The position numbers were made by a program, and so were the translations under genes. Shown here piece after piece: positions 12,032 through 25,389 of a stretch of 64,000 nt of DNA. Source of the DNA: Paracentrotus lividus (Eukaryota > Echinodermata > Echinoidea > Camarodonta > Echinidae); contig CALNVZ010003426.1 of the NCBI GenBank assembly GCA_940671915.1, forward strand, positions 25,933,407 to 25,997,406, read 5' to 3'. The notes beneath the pieces are model-generated. The model was not told the origin of the DNA and did no database searches. It saw only the letters and a program-made list of their open reading frames with translations. Positions within the stretch are counted from its first letter, which is position 1. Every line of letters begins with the position of its first letter.

Positions 12032-12434
12032 AGGGGAAGTTCACCCTAGAATTTTATTGGTTTTGAAAAATGCAAAAAAATATAAGTGAAAGTTTGAAAA
12101 AAAAAATCGACGAAAAAAAAATAGCGAAGTTATGAATATTTAAATTTTTGATTCTGTAACGTCACGTGCGAGCAGCTCTCCCATATTTATGTGTGTGTGT
12201 AAATTCCAGGTGAGAAAATTAACATTCTTCTGAAAAAAGAAATGACATTTTATGGAATTTACCTTACATAACACATAGGAGAGCTGCTCGCAAGTGACGT
12301 CACAGAGTCAAAACTTTGAATATTCATAACTTCGTTATTTTTTGGTCGATTTTCTTCAAACCTTCACCCATATTTTTAAAAATATTTTTCTGTATTCTTT
12401 AAAAACCAATTTAAACCCAGGGTGAACTTTCCCT
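12032..12434. mobile_element. Palindromic MITE, AGGGGAAGTTCACCCT termini
   Basis: The ends AGGGGAAGTTCACCCT and AGGGTGAACTTTCCCT are inverted copies. Homology continues inwards for about 170 bp per arm, through the inverted AGCGAAGTTATGAATATT block and a CGTCACGTGCGAGCAGCTCT block paired with its inverse, so the full 403 bp can fold back. Non-coding. It lies in the intergenic region upstream of GSKIP. Confidence 0.8.
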
Positions 12435-13103
12435 GAGTTGAGTGAGGGGTGATAGGGCGTGCAAGGGACAAGGATTATCCGAACATTAACCTACAGGGTT
12501 TATTCTGAACAGGTAATACGGTTCACCATGGGCACCAAATGGTGGGGGCAGGGGGCCCAACGTCCCTCAAGAATCTAGGAATGGGGACATCATCAACATC
12601 CCCATGTTTTATCAGCGGGCCCGCCACCTTACCAATTTAGAAAAAAGGTGCCTAAAAGGGCACCCCTAAAACATGTATTGTATGGAATTAGAAGTAGAAG
12701 TTTTATCGTTTGTGTTACCCTTTCATAATAATAACCGTAAGTGCATTATATTATATATTATCAGAAATTATTGCTTTTTTTTTAATTTATTCATTTAATT
12801 TCCCCCCCCCCGTAATTCAATAAACATTTAAAAAAAGAAAGAAAGAAAAAAAAAAAGAATAAAAATATAATGAATTGGGAATTTTAGAAAAGCTGAGTCA
12901 ATTCACACAGGGGTATTTATTGATTGAAATTATAAGGGATACATAAGAATTTATTATATTTCGTTTAAGAGTAGCATTTTAAAAGAGTAGAGTGTAGAAC
13001 GTGATTTTATATTGGAAGACAATATATCGTGAATCATTTCTCCCATGGCCATAGACAGCTGCAGAGGGGAGGGGACATTTTCGCCTCTAGCTTTGTAAAC
13101 GGT

Positions 13104-13127
13104 CACACACACACACACACCACCAAC

Positions 13128-13202
<75 letters not shown>

Positions 13203-13215
13203 AACACACACACAC
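13104..13215 (+). repeat. (CA)n microsatellite upstream of GSKIP
   Basis: About 110 bp of nearly pure CACACA with a few interruptions, ending some 160 bp before the GSKIP start codon. Alternating purine-pyrimidine runs of this kind can adopt Z-DNA; whether it affects the promoter is unknown. Confidence 0.9.
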
Positions 13216-13373
13216 CCACCACACATACACAAGGGGTGGGGAAGGAACCCCCCCCCCCCTCCTTCATTCCCCCGGCGCAGCGATCCATAGGCCCATGTCA
13301 GAAAATAATAGTGTCATTATAATAATGCGTCATTTCGGCTTTCATAGAACGCTGCATCTCATTATTGTGCAAG

Positions 13374-13939
13374 ATGGCATCTGATACTGACAGTAGTCTG
13401 CTCAACGAAAGTGACATTAAATTGATGAAAATTGAAGCTGATGCCGCTGTTCAGGAAGTAGCATTTGCCGTGAAACATGTCGAGGTTTCTTCAAAGTTGC
13501 CCGCTTCAGATGACATCGTATATCTGAACATAGTTACGAAGGAAAATGACACGTTTTGTATCGAACTCACAGTGCAGGGCTTTCGGGTGAGTATTATGAT
13601 CAAATCACGGGGTCGTAGCGGGTAGTGATTTGGAGGTGTCCGCTGAGAATCCTAAGTGCTACAGCATTCCATTGAACATGAATAGATCTAGTAGTCACCT
13701 TTAATACACAGTGCGGTGCTAGTGCAGTTAAGCATCAGAAAAGAAAGAAACAGAGAGAAAAAATGGGGAAAAGGGAAGGAAAGAGAGAGGAGAGAGAGAG
13801 AGAGAGAGAGAAAAGAGAAATTGATACTGAAAGAGAGATCGAGAGAGAGAGAAAAAAAAGAAGAAAAGCATGGAGGAAAAAGGAAGAGACAGAAAAAGAG
13901 AGAGAGAAAAAAAAAACAAGAGAAAAAAAGGAAAGAGAT

Positions 13940-13974
<35 letters not shown>

Positions 13975-16900
13975 AGAAGAAAGCATTGAGGAAAAAGGAA
14001 GAGAGAGAGAAAAAGAGAGCTAGAGAGAGAAAAAAAGAAAGAAGAAAGAAAAAAAAAAGAAAGAATGGAGACCAGAAAAAAAAGAAAGATAAAAACAAAT
14101 ACAGAGAGAGAGAGAGAGGAAAAAAAAGAAAGAAGAAAAAGAAGAAAAGTATGAAGAGAAAGTATGAGAAGAAAGTATGATGGAGAAATAGGAGGGAGAG
14201 ATAAACAAAAGAGAGAGAGAGAGAGAAGAGAAGAAAAAGATATGGAGGAAAAATATATAAAAAAAAGAAGAAAAAGAAATGGGGGGGGGGACGAAGGACA
14301 AGAAACAAACAATTAGCCTGAAAATAATTTACAAAAGAAAAAAGCCAAAATAAAAATATATAAATAAAAAAGCAAGTGGCAAAAATAGTTGTATCCAAAT
14401 GCTTGCCATAATATCAACGCAAGAAGAAGTTTAGCGATATACATGTACTTGCTAGGCTGACATCAATCAAGATTCACTTTATCTTTCAAATTTAAAGATA
14501 CTACAACAACGTCTAGGTAAATAATTTGAGAACTAACAAGCTGTTTTCAAAATAAATGCTGACAGTCCAAACAAGAGTTATCGATACTAGGCTGACTTCA
14601 ATCGAGATTCACTTTATCTTTCGACAAGATCAGCATTACGCGAAGCTTCGAGTCAACTCCACCTAAATATTTATTTCATTCGCTGAGGTACGATGATTCT
14701 GAGAAAACACAAGCTCGCCCACACAACGGATATAGTACCACCGAGAAATGCAATTTGAGCCTGCTCTATGGCGATACCGACTTTTGTAACAGGCCGAGTT
14801 GATTGGGTTGATTTGGGACTACTCTTTTGACAATATAGTATATTGGTGTGCGCTAGCATTGACGGCGCCATTTCCAATAGGGTTGAACTACGGCCAGGAC
14901 AAGGCAGTGAATGCGGTGAGTTTTCTCCCTTTTTTCTATGTGTACATTAGAAAATTATAATTTAAATTGGGAAAAAGTAAACAAAAAAGTTTGTAGGATC
15001 GTTAGGTGTAGTTCTTTTTCATCAAAGGCATAGTAAAATCATACAAAAAAGTGGTCAAAAAAAAATCTACTTTTTTCGAAGGACTTGGTTAACGAGGTCG
15101 ATACTACAACGAGGTCGATACTACGTATCCACCTCGTAGTAATGAGTGGGGTAGGGTGGTGTGAAGTGGGACGTATAGAATCTACATGTACTATAAATCG
15201 TCTCGTAGGGAACGTCATTGAAAATTCTGTTTCGCTTGTTTTTTTATTCCTCAATCTTCTGTTTCGATGAATATTTCCACAAATTTGCAGAGACGACTTA
15301 ATTCTGTGAGAGCGAATCATGCTATTTTCAAAAGAACATAGATCTAGAGTCTAGATCTACATGTAATATGGGCAGATATCCCTTGCGCATTAATTCAGCA
15401 AAGTTATTAAGGTCAAGGTAGACCCCACTACTTCTGAGTCTGAGAGTAGTTTTTTATTTCATTCCATTATCGCTGACTGAGCTTAACTATCATTCAACTG
15501 AGGTAAAAGAAAATAAAATAAAAAATAAGAAAAAAAAAGAAGAATAATAATTAAAAAAAAGATCAAGAAAGAAAGAATAGAAAAGAAAACAGAGAAAAAA
15601 GCGAAAGAAAAAAAAAAAGAAAAAAAAAAGAAAAAAAAAAGGAAAGAAAAGAAATAGAAGAAAAGTAAAGTTAGGTCTAAAGTTAGATATGGAGGAAAAA
15701 AAGAAGAAAAAAAAAAGAAGATGAGAAGAAAACAAAGGAGAAAAAAAGATAACAAAAGAATTAAAAAAGTAGAAAGAAAAAGAGCAGAAAAAGTAGAAAG
15801 AAAAAGAGCAGAAAAAGTAGAAAGAAAAAGAGCAGAAAAAGAAGAAAAAAAAAGCACTTGGCAAAAATAGTCGTATCCGATTACTTTATTTTCATGGATT
15901 TTGCGAGTCAGTCATCATGAAAATTTCCACTTCAATACAAGGCTATTCATAGTAACGAAACCATCACCAAAATCGCGAAAATTTAACTCTCGCGGGTTTC
16001 TCCAGCTAGCCAAAAATCGTGTAAGAGAAAATATTGGCTTATACAGTAACTCCCATTGACTACTTGTATGAATGGCCAATTTAAATATCAAATTGTATAA
16101 TTGCATTTTTGTCTAATTCCCAAATGAATATTTGGTCTATTTCCATATTATACTGGAATTGACCCAGTATTTAAAAATGGATATAGATGAAATGGGGATT
16201 AGACAAAATGCTGGATGGGCGATGTGGTGATTAGACTGAATAGTAATTAGACAAAGTGTTTGTACATTAGACGAAATGGAATTAAACCATGAGATATGAA
16301 ACTAAATGGGCATCAGCCATAGTGCTTTTAGACCAAGTGGCAATTTATAAAACCAAAACAAAAATTTAGTATACTTCCATATTCTTTTTGATTAGCATTC
16401 ATTTAACATGTGAAGGAATGGGCAGCTTATTTTTACTGGTGGTCATATTTAATTAAAAGTGGACAGGGAGCTGAAATTTAATGTGGCGCTGCGCCTTTGT
16501 GAATGCAAATTAGGATCTGAAATCAACACAGAGGCCTCTTTACAATACAACCGATTATTTAAGTTCAAATATTATGTGATCCAGTCTTCTTGCACCGAAT
16601 AATTGGTCAAACAGGAATTTGCACATATATGGGACTATAGATGGTCCTTTAAATGCCTCTTATTCTTAGTCACTTTTATCAGATTTTTTTTTTGCTTGAT
16701 AATTATCATGGACTACTCTAACATGATGGATGCTCACCTGTAATTTGGATCTAGTTGTTTACTTGAATTGTTGAGAAACATGTTGCATTTTTGCAGTTGA
16801 TGTGTCACTCACGTTTTGGATGTCGTGTCACTCATGATACATAGGGGTGGACCATTTTCCACAGAGAGGGAATATTGATGAGGACTATAAAGAGAGGTAC

Positions 16901-18399
16901 ACTATTTATGTACACATACCAGAACTTATGATAGTACCCTTGGAGATCTACTTGAGCACGAATCCGACCATAACCAATAATGGTCAGAAACTCATGTCCA
17001 AAATTTTGTTGTATCACTCATGCACCGTTTTTTAATCATAATTTCCAAGACCATTTTTATAAAATTCAAATCCAACTGGTTGTGACACAAGTATGTCAGT
17101 ACTACATTATACATAAAATGAGTAGTCTGTCATGTTCCATTTATAAACTACAAGTGCTAAGATATGTGCACATCTGTCTCTCTAATTGTTGTGTCACTCA
17201 CATTTGAAAATGACCATGGCATTGGTCATTTTCAAGTGTGCGTGACACTGTGATCCCCATGGCCATACAGGATTTCCTTTTATGTGAGAGTGCGTACACC
17301 CAGTACAAGAACCCCTCCATCCTTTAATAAAAAAATAAAAAAAAATAAAATAAAAAATTAAAGATTAAAAATATCAAATCAGAGAGTGGACAACAACAAA
17401 AAGTGTAGAATTTTCATGTTTTTCCAAAGTTGAATCTGACCGTTTTCAACGTACCCACATGTTCATATATATACGTCTTCAATATTTTCAGCATAAACAC
17501 GAGTATATACATGTACATTGTAGAAAGTGAGTATACCATCCCCTTCTCCCCTGAGATAGAGTGAGTAATGATGATGAATGGGATGAAGAATGGGTGATGA
17601 CTAATACACTGGTATAAATGACATCATTTTATTGGTGGAGTTTCGAAAGGGTAATGGTCATATACAAATGAGATTACATGTACATGTATGTCTGACCTGT
17701 GTAATCTTGTTTAAAGCCAAAAGGACACAAACCCTTTATAGTTAAACAATATGAGTAGACCTGTCTATAGCCGTCTTGCAGTGAGTGTATGACTTTTTAT
17801 CGGTCAAACAGAGACTCCTTATTATATGGGCTACACTCTATAAGATTATTCAAATTAATTTTATAGCCATACTGTAGTCCTACATCACAAGCTTGACCAT
17901 GATGAATATCTGAGTAAGAAATCAACTTTTGGCTTTTATTTTTCATTTGTAGTTCAAATGTACACGTACAATGTAACAGATATCACAAGTTAAAGCAATA
18001 CTTGAAATCCATACAATTTATTTCCTCAAGTTAGAAGTAGTTCTTGATTTAGAAAATCTTACGAGGTTTCATGTGAACTGTTCTTGCATAATTTTTTCTT
18101 AATGAATGGGAAGCAGAAATATAATGCATATCTCTACGTATGAACATGTCTTATCATGGAATTTTCCTCTGAAGCACACCCCGAGTATAGGTAAAAAAAA
18201 GAAAAAAAAAGAAAAAATGATATTATCATAATATAATGAGAAATTCAGATTGCACTGAAAACCTTGTATTGTATATGGTAGTTTACTGCTTCATGTAATT
18301 GAAAGGGCAGGCATGTATAATTAGATGATAGAAGTTAATTGTTGTCTGTAATGAGTTCCTCCATGTAGCAGGTAAACAGGAAATCATTATCTCCCGATG

Positions 18400-18459
<60 letters not shown>

Positions 18460-18529
18460 GGGGATATAGCAAGAGGGAGGGGGATATTAAGATTGAGAAA
18501 GTGATGGGAGAGATAGATAGATGTGGATT

Positions 18530-18564
<35 letters not shown>

Positions 18565-21500
18565 GAGAGAGAGAAAGAGAAAGAGAGGGAGAGAGAAAGA
18601 AATAGAAGAGGAGGAACAGGAGAAGGAAGCCAAGTATAAAAAAGAGAAGCGTTAAAAATATAATGATACATGTACATACAAATAAAAAAGTTCATAAATC
18701 ATGGATACTACTTCTAGTAGTATCCATGATTAAATTATACATTTGAACGAAGAGAACTTGTATGAACTTTTCACCTACCTAAATACTGACAAAGCAAATA
18801 GATTAAAACAATCTCTGTGATTTTCATGCCATGTGTTCAAGGCTGTATTGGATCTGTAGTGATTTTTATAAAGAGTTTATTACGCTTTTTGGTATTGATT
18901 GAACAGTTTGTGTGTGATATCAACAAATGCAGTGAAATATGTGACACATTGTTTATCAGAGAGCCTTACATGTATAAGAGTGTCCATGAGGGTGTGGACA
19001 TTGTCACCAAGTAGGCCTACTGTAGCTCTTTTATACTGTGAGGTTGAAATACTTACTTGAACCATTGATAAAGCAGTGTAATTTTCATGACATCCATTTT
19101 CCATTCTGGCTGGAATTGAACAATGGACCTTTTTGTTTCTTTGTGCAAAACCAGTAATGTCTGTTTTGCATTTTCCCCTCTTTCTGGTATTATTGGAAAG
19201 GTTGGTATGATTGACTGTTGTTGATTGTCCTCTTTAACAAGATGATTTTTATGTTCACATTTTCTGCAAATGAAGTACAATGAGAATACTATAATCAATG
19301 AACATTATTCCAAACATCAAAATCTGACAGCAAAACAATACACAATTAAAAAGAGCTCTTGTGTAGGCCCAAAAGAAAAGCATTGAAAAGGGAAGACGGT
19401 GCACCTCATATACATTGTATGGATACAATACTACTCAACAAACCTTGAGGTCTCAAATTTATGATGTGAATAAGGCCCCCATTGCATCTCACTCATTGCT
19501 TGTATCTTGTTATTAGTTTCACACTGTGCCATATATACCATGCTTGGCTAACTTGTGTCATGTGATAGCTATGGTAGATTGGAAAGTAGAAATAGCTCAA
19601 TGATGTAAGGTGAACGGTACACAAGAATTTCTATGGTTTCTTTCTCTTCCTTTCTCCATGTAGTCTGATACAGATATGGTCCAAACATCATCTGTGTTTT
19701 AAAGGCATAGCTGTTAGCTTTATAGTTTATATGGGGTGATAAGTTATGAAAATGGAAGTAGATTAGATTAAAAACAAAGTTTGTTTTCACATGTAGGCCA
19801 TACATGTTACATGTACATGTATGTATTTGGAATGTATTATGTACTCGGTGTACTGTATGTTTTGATGTATTATAACATTAAAGTACATGTAGATAACGAA
19901 TTGTATTAATTTTGTTGACATCCAGCTTTCTACATGGCACTGTATTAACCATTTGGTCTACCCTAAATCACATTCGGTTTTTAATCATTTTGAAAATATT
20001 GAAATATGGTCATTTTCATAATGTCAAATGAATCATTTACATGTACATTTTTTGATGATTACAAATGTATGGATTTTACCTCCTATTTACATTGTTGATT
20101 ATAAAATACATGTAGTTGGTAGTGTGACACTGAGGAGTCCGTTTGAAGCTCCTTGGTGACACTGACCTCATGTGAGGTAATCCAACTGTGACAGTTATTT
20201 GTAGATCATACTTTGGATTCTGTGCCAGGAGTACAAGAGGGCAATGCATGCTATTTAAACCCAGAGCAGATGCTTCCAAATGTGAATGAATTATTTATTT
20301 CACTCTATACATTAATGGCAAAACAAAAGCAACATACCTAGTTTATAGGATGTATTTAGCAAAAAATGCATGGTGAAAATGCATCCTAACATGTAAAAAA
20401 TGATACTGAATAATCAAAGTTGTTGCAAGATTTTGTCCTGAGATATAGATTTTAAGAATTCTTTTCTTTTTAATGAAAAGTGATTATTTCTCTTTGATTA
20501 ATGATAATAGATTTGTTTTCATGAACAGCTACATGTGTAAACGAGATACTCATTCACATGAGATCAATTCAATGCCCATAGCCAAACATAATTTACAGAG
20601 ACCAAAAAGAAAAGAAGATATTTATTACATCTAATTGAAGCAAATCATCAGTATACGTACAGTGGTGGATCTAGTATTTCTTTGGGGGGGGGGGGGGGGG
20701 GGGGAGGTTGGATTTGGGGTCCCATGCCTTGTTCCCCCTCTCCGACTAGAAAAGACTGAACAAGAAAATAAGAAAAAGTGCTTCAAAAAATAAAGGGAAT
20801 AAAAAACAATAGTGTATACATGTAATATTGGAATCATCCAAAATATTAACATATCAATCCTCTCACACTTCTCGATATGAATTGACAATTTTTCCTTTTT
20901 GCTAGGAAATATTTGGTTTGGTTTGATTCAAAAGCAATATATTTAACAGGGATGCTTACTTTGGAATTTCATATCATAACCTGCAGATGTACATACATGT
21001 AAAGCAAAAAAAAAAAAAAAAAAATTAAATTCTAGAGTACAACATGTATGTTGCTTTATTGGTTTTGGTACATGTAGTGGTATGACAGGGGAATATTGGT
21101 CATGTCATTATTAAAGTGAGGATCTGATGTCGTACTGTGAGAGTCATATCTAAACCATGCTTAAGATTCTGTGTCATGGGTATGCAATGTTAGCTGATAT
21201 TAAGTTCATTGTACTCTGTAAGAGAAGGAACAAACAAGAGAAAGAGAGAGAGGGAGAGAGAGAGAGAGAGAGAGATAGAGAGATAGAGAGAGAGAGAGGG
21301 GATTAAGTACACATGCACAAAATATTTAAAGATTGTCCAGATATTAAAATATATGTGTACATGTATGTGTACAATCATGTACTTATAAAACAAGAGTATA
21401 AAATGCAAATATTTACGTGATAATATGTTAGTTCTCTGAGTGGAAATTGGAAATACTTTCCTTGTTTGAATATACACACCAATCAATTATTGTAAGTTGT

Positions 21501-22121
21501 TCTATTTAGAATAAATCAAACACGGATATTAGAATAAAAGAATGTCAATATTTGCTTAGTAATATTTACTAGTTTGTATATATATATACTAGTATATTTT
21601 TTTGTATTTTATTATTGAAAGAAAAGTACAATGTATGTTGCTTCCATGTGAAAGAATTTTGATTCAGCTAGTTTTTAAAAAAATTCATATTAGTTTTCAG
21701 TCATAATATTTAAATTTATTACCATTTTTTTTGGACAAAGATGTTTGAATGTCTCATGGTTTTAAAGCCTGACTGAAAGCTGTCACCCCTCTATGAAAGT
21801 AACACATAACCCTCCCGTTTTCAATGAATAAACCCCAAATCCTGTATCCCTGTTTAAATATTTTTTTTCTAATTCAGATGATCTCTCTTCGATCATTAAT
21901 TTATATTCTATGTTGTCCATTCTCATTTTCTCTTTCAGATTATTGGTTACGAATACGATACCATCATTAAGGACATCTCCACGCCATACTTTGAGACCAT
22001 CTACTCACTCCTAGATCATTACAGCCCTAAGTATAGGTTGACATTCGGTCAGGCACTGGCTGATAAACTACAAGAACTCCAACAGACAGAGATAGAAAAC
22101 AATGAGGATGAGGAAACATAG
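13374..22121 (+). CDS. GSKIP: GSK3B-interacting protein
   Basis: GSKIP is a small cytosolic scaffold that binds GSK3-beta and, in vertebrates, the PKA RII subunit. Two coding exons are seen: 13374-13586 (71 codons, donor GTGAGT) and 21939-22121 (acceptor TTTCAG, stop TAG), giving 131 residues against 139 in human. The N-terminal DUF727-type fold shows as IEADAAVQEVAFAVKHV and ASDDIVYLNIVTKEND; in vertebrates the corresponding helix is the RII anchor. The C-terminal GSK3-binding region is STPYFETIYSLLDHYSP (residues 85-101), then the amphipathic helix FGQALADKLQELQ (107-119), both closely like the family. The start was chosen at 13374 because it is the first ATG in frame and the preceding codons do not match the family. 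The intron is 8.35 kb and full of purine microsatellites. The acidic tail NNEDEET is specific to this copy. Confidence 0.93.
13738..14290 (+). repeat. Long purine-only tract (GA/GAAA)
   Basis: About 550 bp with purines on the plus strand almost without break, made of GAGAGA and GAAAA runs with several imperfect internal repeats. It includes mirror-symmetric GA runs able in principle to form triplex DNA. Confidence 0.9.
15505..15855 (+). repeat. Purine-rich GAAAA tract
   Basis: About 350 bp of A-rich purine sequence on the plus strand. Near its end a 21-bp unit, AGAAAAAGTAGAAAGAAAA plus GC, is repeated three times in tandem (15770-15840). Confidence 0.85.
16140..16345. repeat. ATTAGAC-motif array
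   Basis: Degenerate copies of ATTAGACAAARTG recur at about 16198, 16233, 16248, 16266 and 16337 with variable spacers. No inverted termini were found. It resembles the motif-array interior of the larger elements in this window. Confidence 0.4.
16799..17248. repeat. GTGTCACTCA motif array ending in an inverted repeat
   Basis: GTGTCACTCA or a close variant occurs at about 16802, 16827, 17011 and 17191. The last copy starts a left arm (17191-17215) that is repeated inverted at 17224-17248 with few differences around a central ATGGCATT. This suggests the edge of a foldback element; its left limit is unclear. Confidence 0.4.
18400..18606 (+). repeat. Two (GA)n microsatellites
   Basis: A pure GA run at about 18403-18456 and a second GA run with GAAAGA interruptions at 18528-18606, separated by a mixed purine-rich spacer. 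Confidence 0.9.
21235..21303 (+). repeat. (GA)n microsatellite
   Basis: About 65 bp of GAGAGA with GATA interruptions, purine strand again the plus strand, 0.64 kb before GSKIP exon 2. Confidence 0.9.
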
Positions 22122-22962
22122 CGAAAACTGAGGGTTTCCTTTTGACATCTTCCAATAGAACAAGAGGACAACAAAAGAGAGGGAGATGACACAACAGCTC
22201 TACAGAAAGAAAGTCAGAGGTACATGTAGAAAACATTGAGGAAGAGGTAACAGCACAGGACGAGAGTTCATGGACAACAGAAAGAAAGATAGGATGCAAG
22301 ATGCTCTAAAAAAAAAAAAAAAACAGGAAAAAAGACAGTGGTAGAAAACAATTTTCGGGAATGGGAAAGTAACCCAGAATGAAGAGGGTTCTATTATTAT
22401 CTACCTTTTCATGGAATTGGAGGGCGATATTAGAGAAAGACACAATGCTCTTCATTACAGCTTTACCGATTTGAGGAAACAGAGGCACATGTACAATGTT
22501 GAATACAATGAAAAAGAGTAATATAGATGTGGAAGTCTTCCCTTCTCCAGTGTCATGTCGACCAGAAGTTCATCCAAAAGGAGAAGATGATACTTTTGAT
22601 GAAAGCTCTACAAGCTGCATGACACGGTGAAAAGTAATGGGATTGAAGAATGACAAGCAGTTGAGAAATTCTCCAAAATGTATTCCAGGATATCTATTGG
22701 AAAACAGTCAGGAAAGGCAGGTGATAGGTAAGATGATAAGGAGTTCCAAGAGATGTGAATAGCAAACAATGAGAGAGAAGAAAGCAGCATGCAGAAAATT
22801 TCCAGGAGAGCACTAGCAAGAAAGAAAAGGTTTTTGTTGATCAATGACACTTCAAAACTTCCTTTATTTATTTAAAAAAAAAAAAAAAAATCTCTTGAGT
22901 AGAGGAAGGAAAATACAATGTAGGTAGGGAAGGTAATGAATCTATTACTATGGAGGCGTATC

Positions 22963-23133
22963 AGGACATCTCCCCCGGAGGACAACTCCCGGGACAATTC
23001 CCGGAGGACAGCTTCCCCCGGAGGACAATAGGAGTTAGGGTAGTAGGCGTTAGGTTAGGTTAGGGTTGTCCTCCGGGGGAGCTGTCCTCCGGGAATTGTC
23101 CCCGGGGGAGTTGTCCTCCGGGGGAGATGTCCT
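22963..23133. repeat. GC-rich foldback element with telomere-like loop
   Basis: Two arms of about 66-68 bp (22963-23028 and 23066-23133) are inverted copies with a few indels. Each arm is itself repetitive: four GGAGGACA-like units separated by CTCCCCC or ATTCCC. The 37-bp loop contains TTAGGTTAGGTTAGGG, which resembles the animal telomere repeat. Non-coding; markedly more GC-rich than its surroundings. Confidence 0.8.
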
Positions 23134-23916
23134 AGAACCCTATGGAGGAGATTGGAACTTGTCAGCTATGAAAACATTGTTATGTTCATGTAAATAAGAA
23201 CTGAAAAAATGCATAGTGGAAATGGCTGTTTTTTTTTGGTTTTTTGGGTTTTTTTTTACAAACCAGTAATTTAAGATATGTTCGGAAGCCTTTCATTCAA
23301 AATGACTCATTATGTATGCCTATATCATGTCTTCAGAAAACAACTCTTTGCTGCATTGTGGGAACATTTTTCCTAAATTTACATGACAGAATTAATCTTT
23401 TATATGTATCAGGTTTGTCTTTGATCTTCCATGTTTATACATGTATCACAAGTGTTCATTGTAAATTTATAGTCAGTTGGTAATTAATTTTGAGGAAGCT
23501 ACATTAGAAATATACTTCTTGAACATTTCAGACATTATTATTATTATGTATCTGAAACATTAAAGGCATATTTTTTTGAAAATCATAATTATCCCAAACC
23601 ATGATATAAATTCTAGAAGTGGTATACTGTTATTTTAAGCCTAATGTGTTTCTTGATAATCAAGATAATAGTACATGTAATACCGTCATGGAGGTCATTC
23701 ATGCACGTACAAGTAAATTACATTTTCTGATACTCCAATATCCATTCCAATATGTATTTTCTGGATGCACCACTTTGTGTCACTATTTACCTGACATACT
23801 TTGTACAAAGTAGACAAAGTAAAAAAAGGTAGTACCCATTTTTGTCTAAATATATATGTTTTATTACATGTAGTATAAAATTCAATATCTAACTGTTAAA
23901 TTCACAATCAAACATA

Positions 23917-24083
23917 CAGTCAGCCTTGTTTTCATGTATAATCAAAATCTGTTGGGACTTAAGAAATAGCTTTGATCATTCTTTGATTTGACTCATGAAT
24001 ACATGTACATGTACAGAAGATGATTTTACAATGAATGAATAGGCGATTATTGGACATACATGTACATCAGGCAAGGTTGACTG
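23917..24083. mobile_element. MITE, CAGTCAACCTTGCC family, copy 2
   Basis: Left end CAGTCAGCCTTG and right end GGCAAGGTTGACTG are inverted, with TA on both outer sides. The ends match the copy at 25679-25818. The TA flanks and CAGT start suggest a Tc1/mariner-type non-autonomous element. Confidence 0.6.
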
Positions 24084-24642
24084 TATAACATATACTTGTT
24101 TGCATGCAATACATTTCCATGTTAACAATCATGACCTAGGTTTTTAGAGGAGAGGCGTGCTATAATGTTTTCCTTTTATTTATAAACAATTACGAGTTCT
24201 TCCTGAAAATGATAGTTTAGTTGTAGTACATGTATGGATGTAATAATTATATGTAAACTTAAAGTAGGCTGAATTTTTGTAAAATATATTCTTTCCCCAA
24301 ATCCTGTTTCTTGCCTTAAAAAACTTTGTTTCTGATCTTGGACAAAAATATACCTTTATCATTATGTGTATTATCATTTAAAATGAAATTTTCATTTGCT
24401 GAAAACTGTCAGTTTGTGTAGCATGTTGTTTTGAGCGTTAGATTTTGTAAAATTCTGCTGCTTTATTACTTTTATTCTGAGCATTATCATTCTCCAGTAC
24501 ATTCTCATTTTAAGCATACATGTACATGTACAGTGTGTATTCATATAAATATGAAAAGTAAATTATTTAGCATGATTGAAACAAAATTTAGGAACATCTA
24601 GATGTACAGAACAGCTTGCTTCCATTAATATGATAGAGTTTA

Positions 24643-24662
24643 AAGAGACAGAGAGAGAGAAA

Positions 24663-24700
<38 letters not shown>

Positions 24701-24730
24701 AGAGGAGGGGGGAGGGGAGGTGGAGGTTAA
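24643..24730 (+). repeat. (GA)n tract
   Basis: GAGAGA run with AAAGAG and AGAAGA breaks, then GGGGAGG; all purine on the plus strand. Confidence 0.88.
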
Positions 24731-25325
24731 AATGTGAAATATAGTGCTGTATACAATCTGTTTCATTGACGAAATTTTCTTTTTCAAATTTAACTTATTG
24801 AAATACATTAATTTTGACTGTTTTAATGTTACACCATATCTGACTTTGGTAGCAAATAATATGTTCCTTTACTTGTTAGAATCAAGTACGGTACCCTTTA
24901 ATTTATTTGTGTATTATTGGGCAGATCATGATATGGTTATTAAAAATGTCGATAAGATTATAAGAAAGGCTGGTATTGATAAGATAAAGTTGGAAAATAG
25001 GTTCAATTTATATTTGTATCATCTTTGACAGAGCAAAGCTTTTTACAAAAGGCATCCATATTATTTATCAAGATGGTATTCTGGTGAATGGAAAAAAAGG
25101 TTGGAAAGATAGAGAGTAAATGTAAGGAAATGTACCTTGTCACATGTCAATGTCTTCATTCATTGTAAATTATTGAGCAAATACAGTACTGTTGTTTACA
25201 GTCATGTATGCACTTGTTTTCACTTCTGATGCATGAAAATAAAAGGTACTCTTTATGCAAAATTGACATAACTCATGATATATTATGTTGGCCTACATCT
25301 CTAATACACTTGACAGAGACTGAAT

Positions 25326-25342
25326 GCAGAGAGAGGGAGGGA

Positions 25343-25389
<47 letters not shown>

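Larger units (their letters stand above)
13587..21938 (+). other. GSKIP intron: purine tracts, small repeats, no nested gene
   Basis: This intron has no convincing nested gene. It contains long GA or GAAA tracts at 13738-14290, 15505-15855, 18400-18460, 18528-18606 and 21235-21303, whose long open frames are repeat artefacts. A 43-bp duplicated segment (GGCTGACATCAATCAAGATT and its near copy) stands at about 14453-14495 and 14586-14628. Short motif arrays occur at 16140-16340 and 16799-17248. Confidence 0.8.

Noticed and set aside
13104..13215. Possible CRISPR-like regular array
   Set aside because: It is a plain CA microsatellite without unique spacers; CRISPR arrays are not expected in an animal genome.
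13688..14398. A 236-codon minus-strand frame and several others
   Set aside because: They translate a pure purine tract into Ser/Phe/Leu or Arg/Glu/Lys runs; simple-sequence artefact.
14671..14877. 68-codon minus-strand frame with a possible membrane segment
   Set aside because: Plausible hydrophobic stretch (AFLGGTISVVWASLCFL) but no recognised family, no promoter signal, and a length expected by chance in 64 kb.
15483..15864. 124-codon minus-strand frames
   Set aside because: Poly-Phe/Ser/Leu from a GAAAA tract; not a gene.
24744..25028. 94-codon plus-strand frame downstream of GSKIP
   Set aside because: AT-biased codons (Phe, Leu, Ile, Asn, Tyr), no recognised motif, no splice context.
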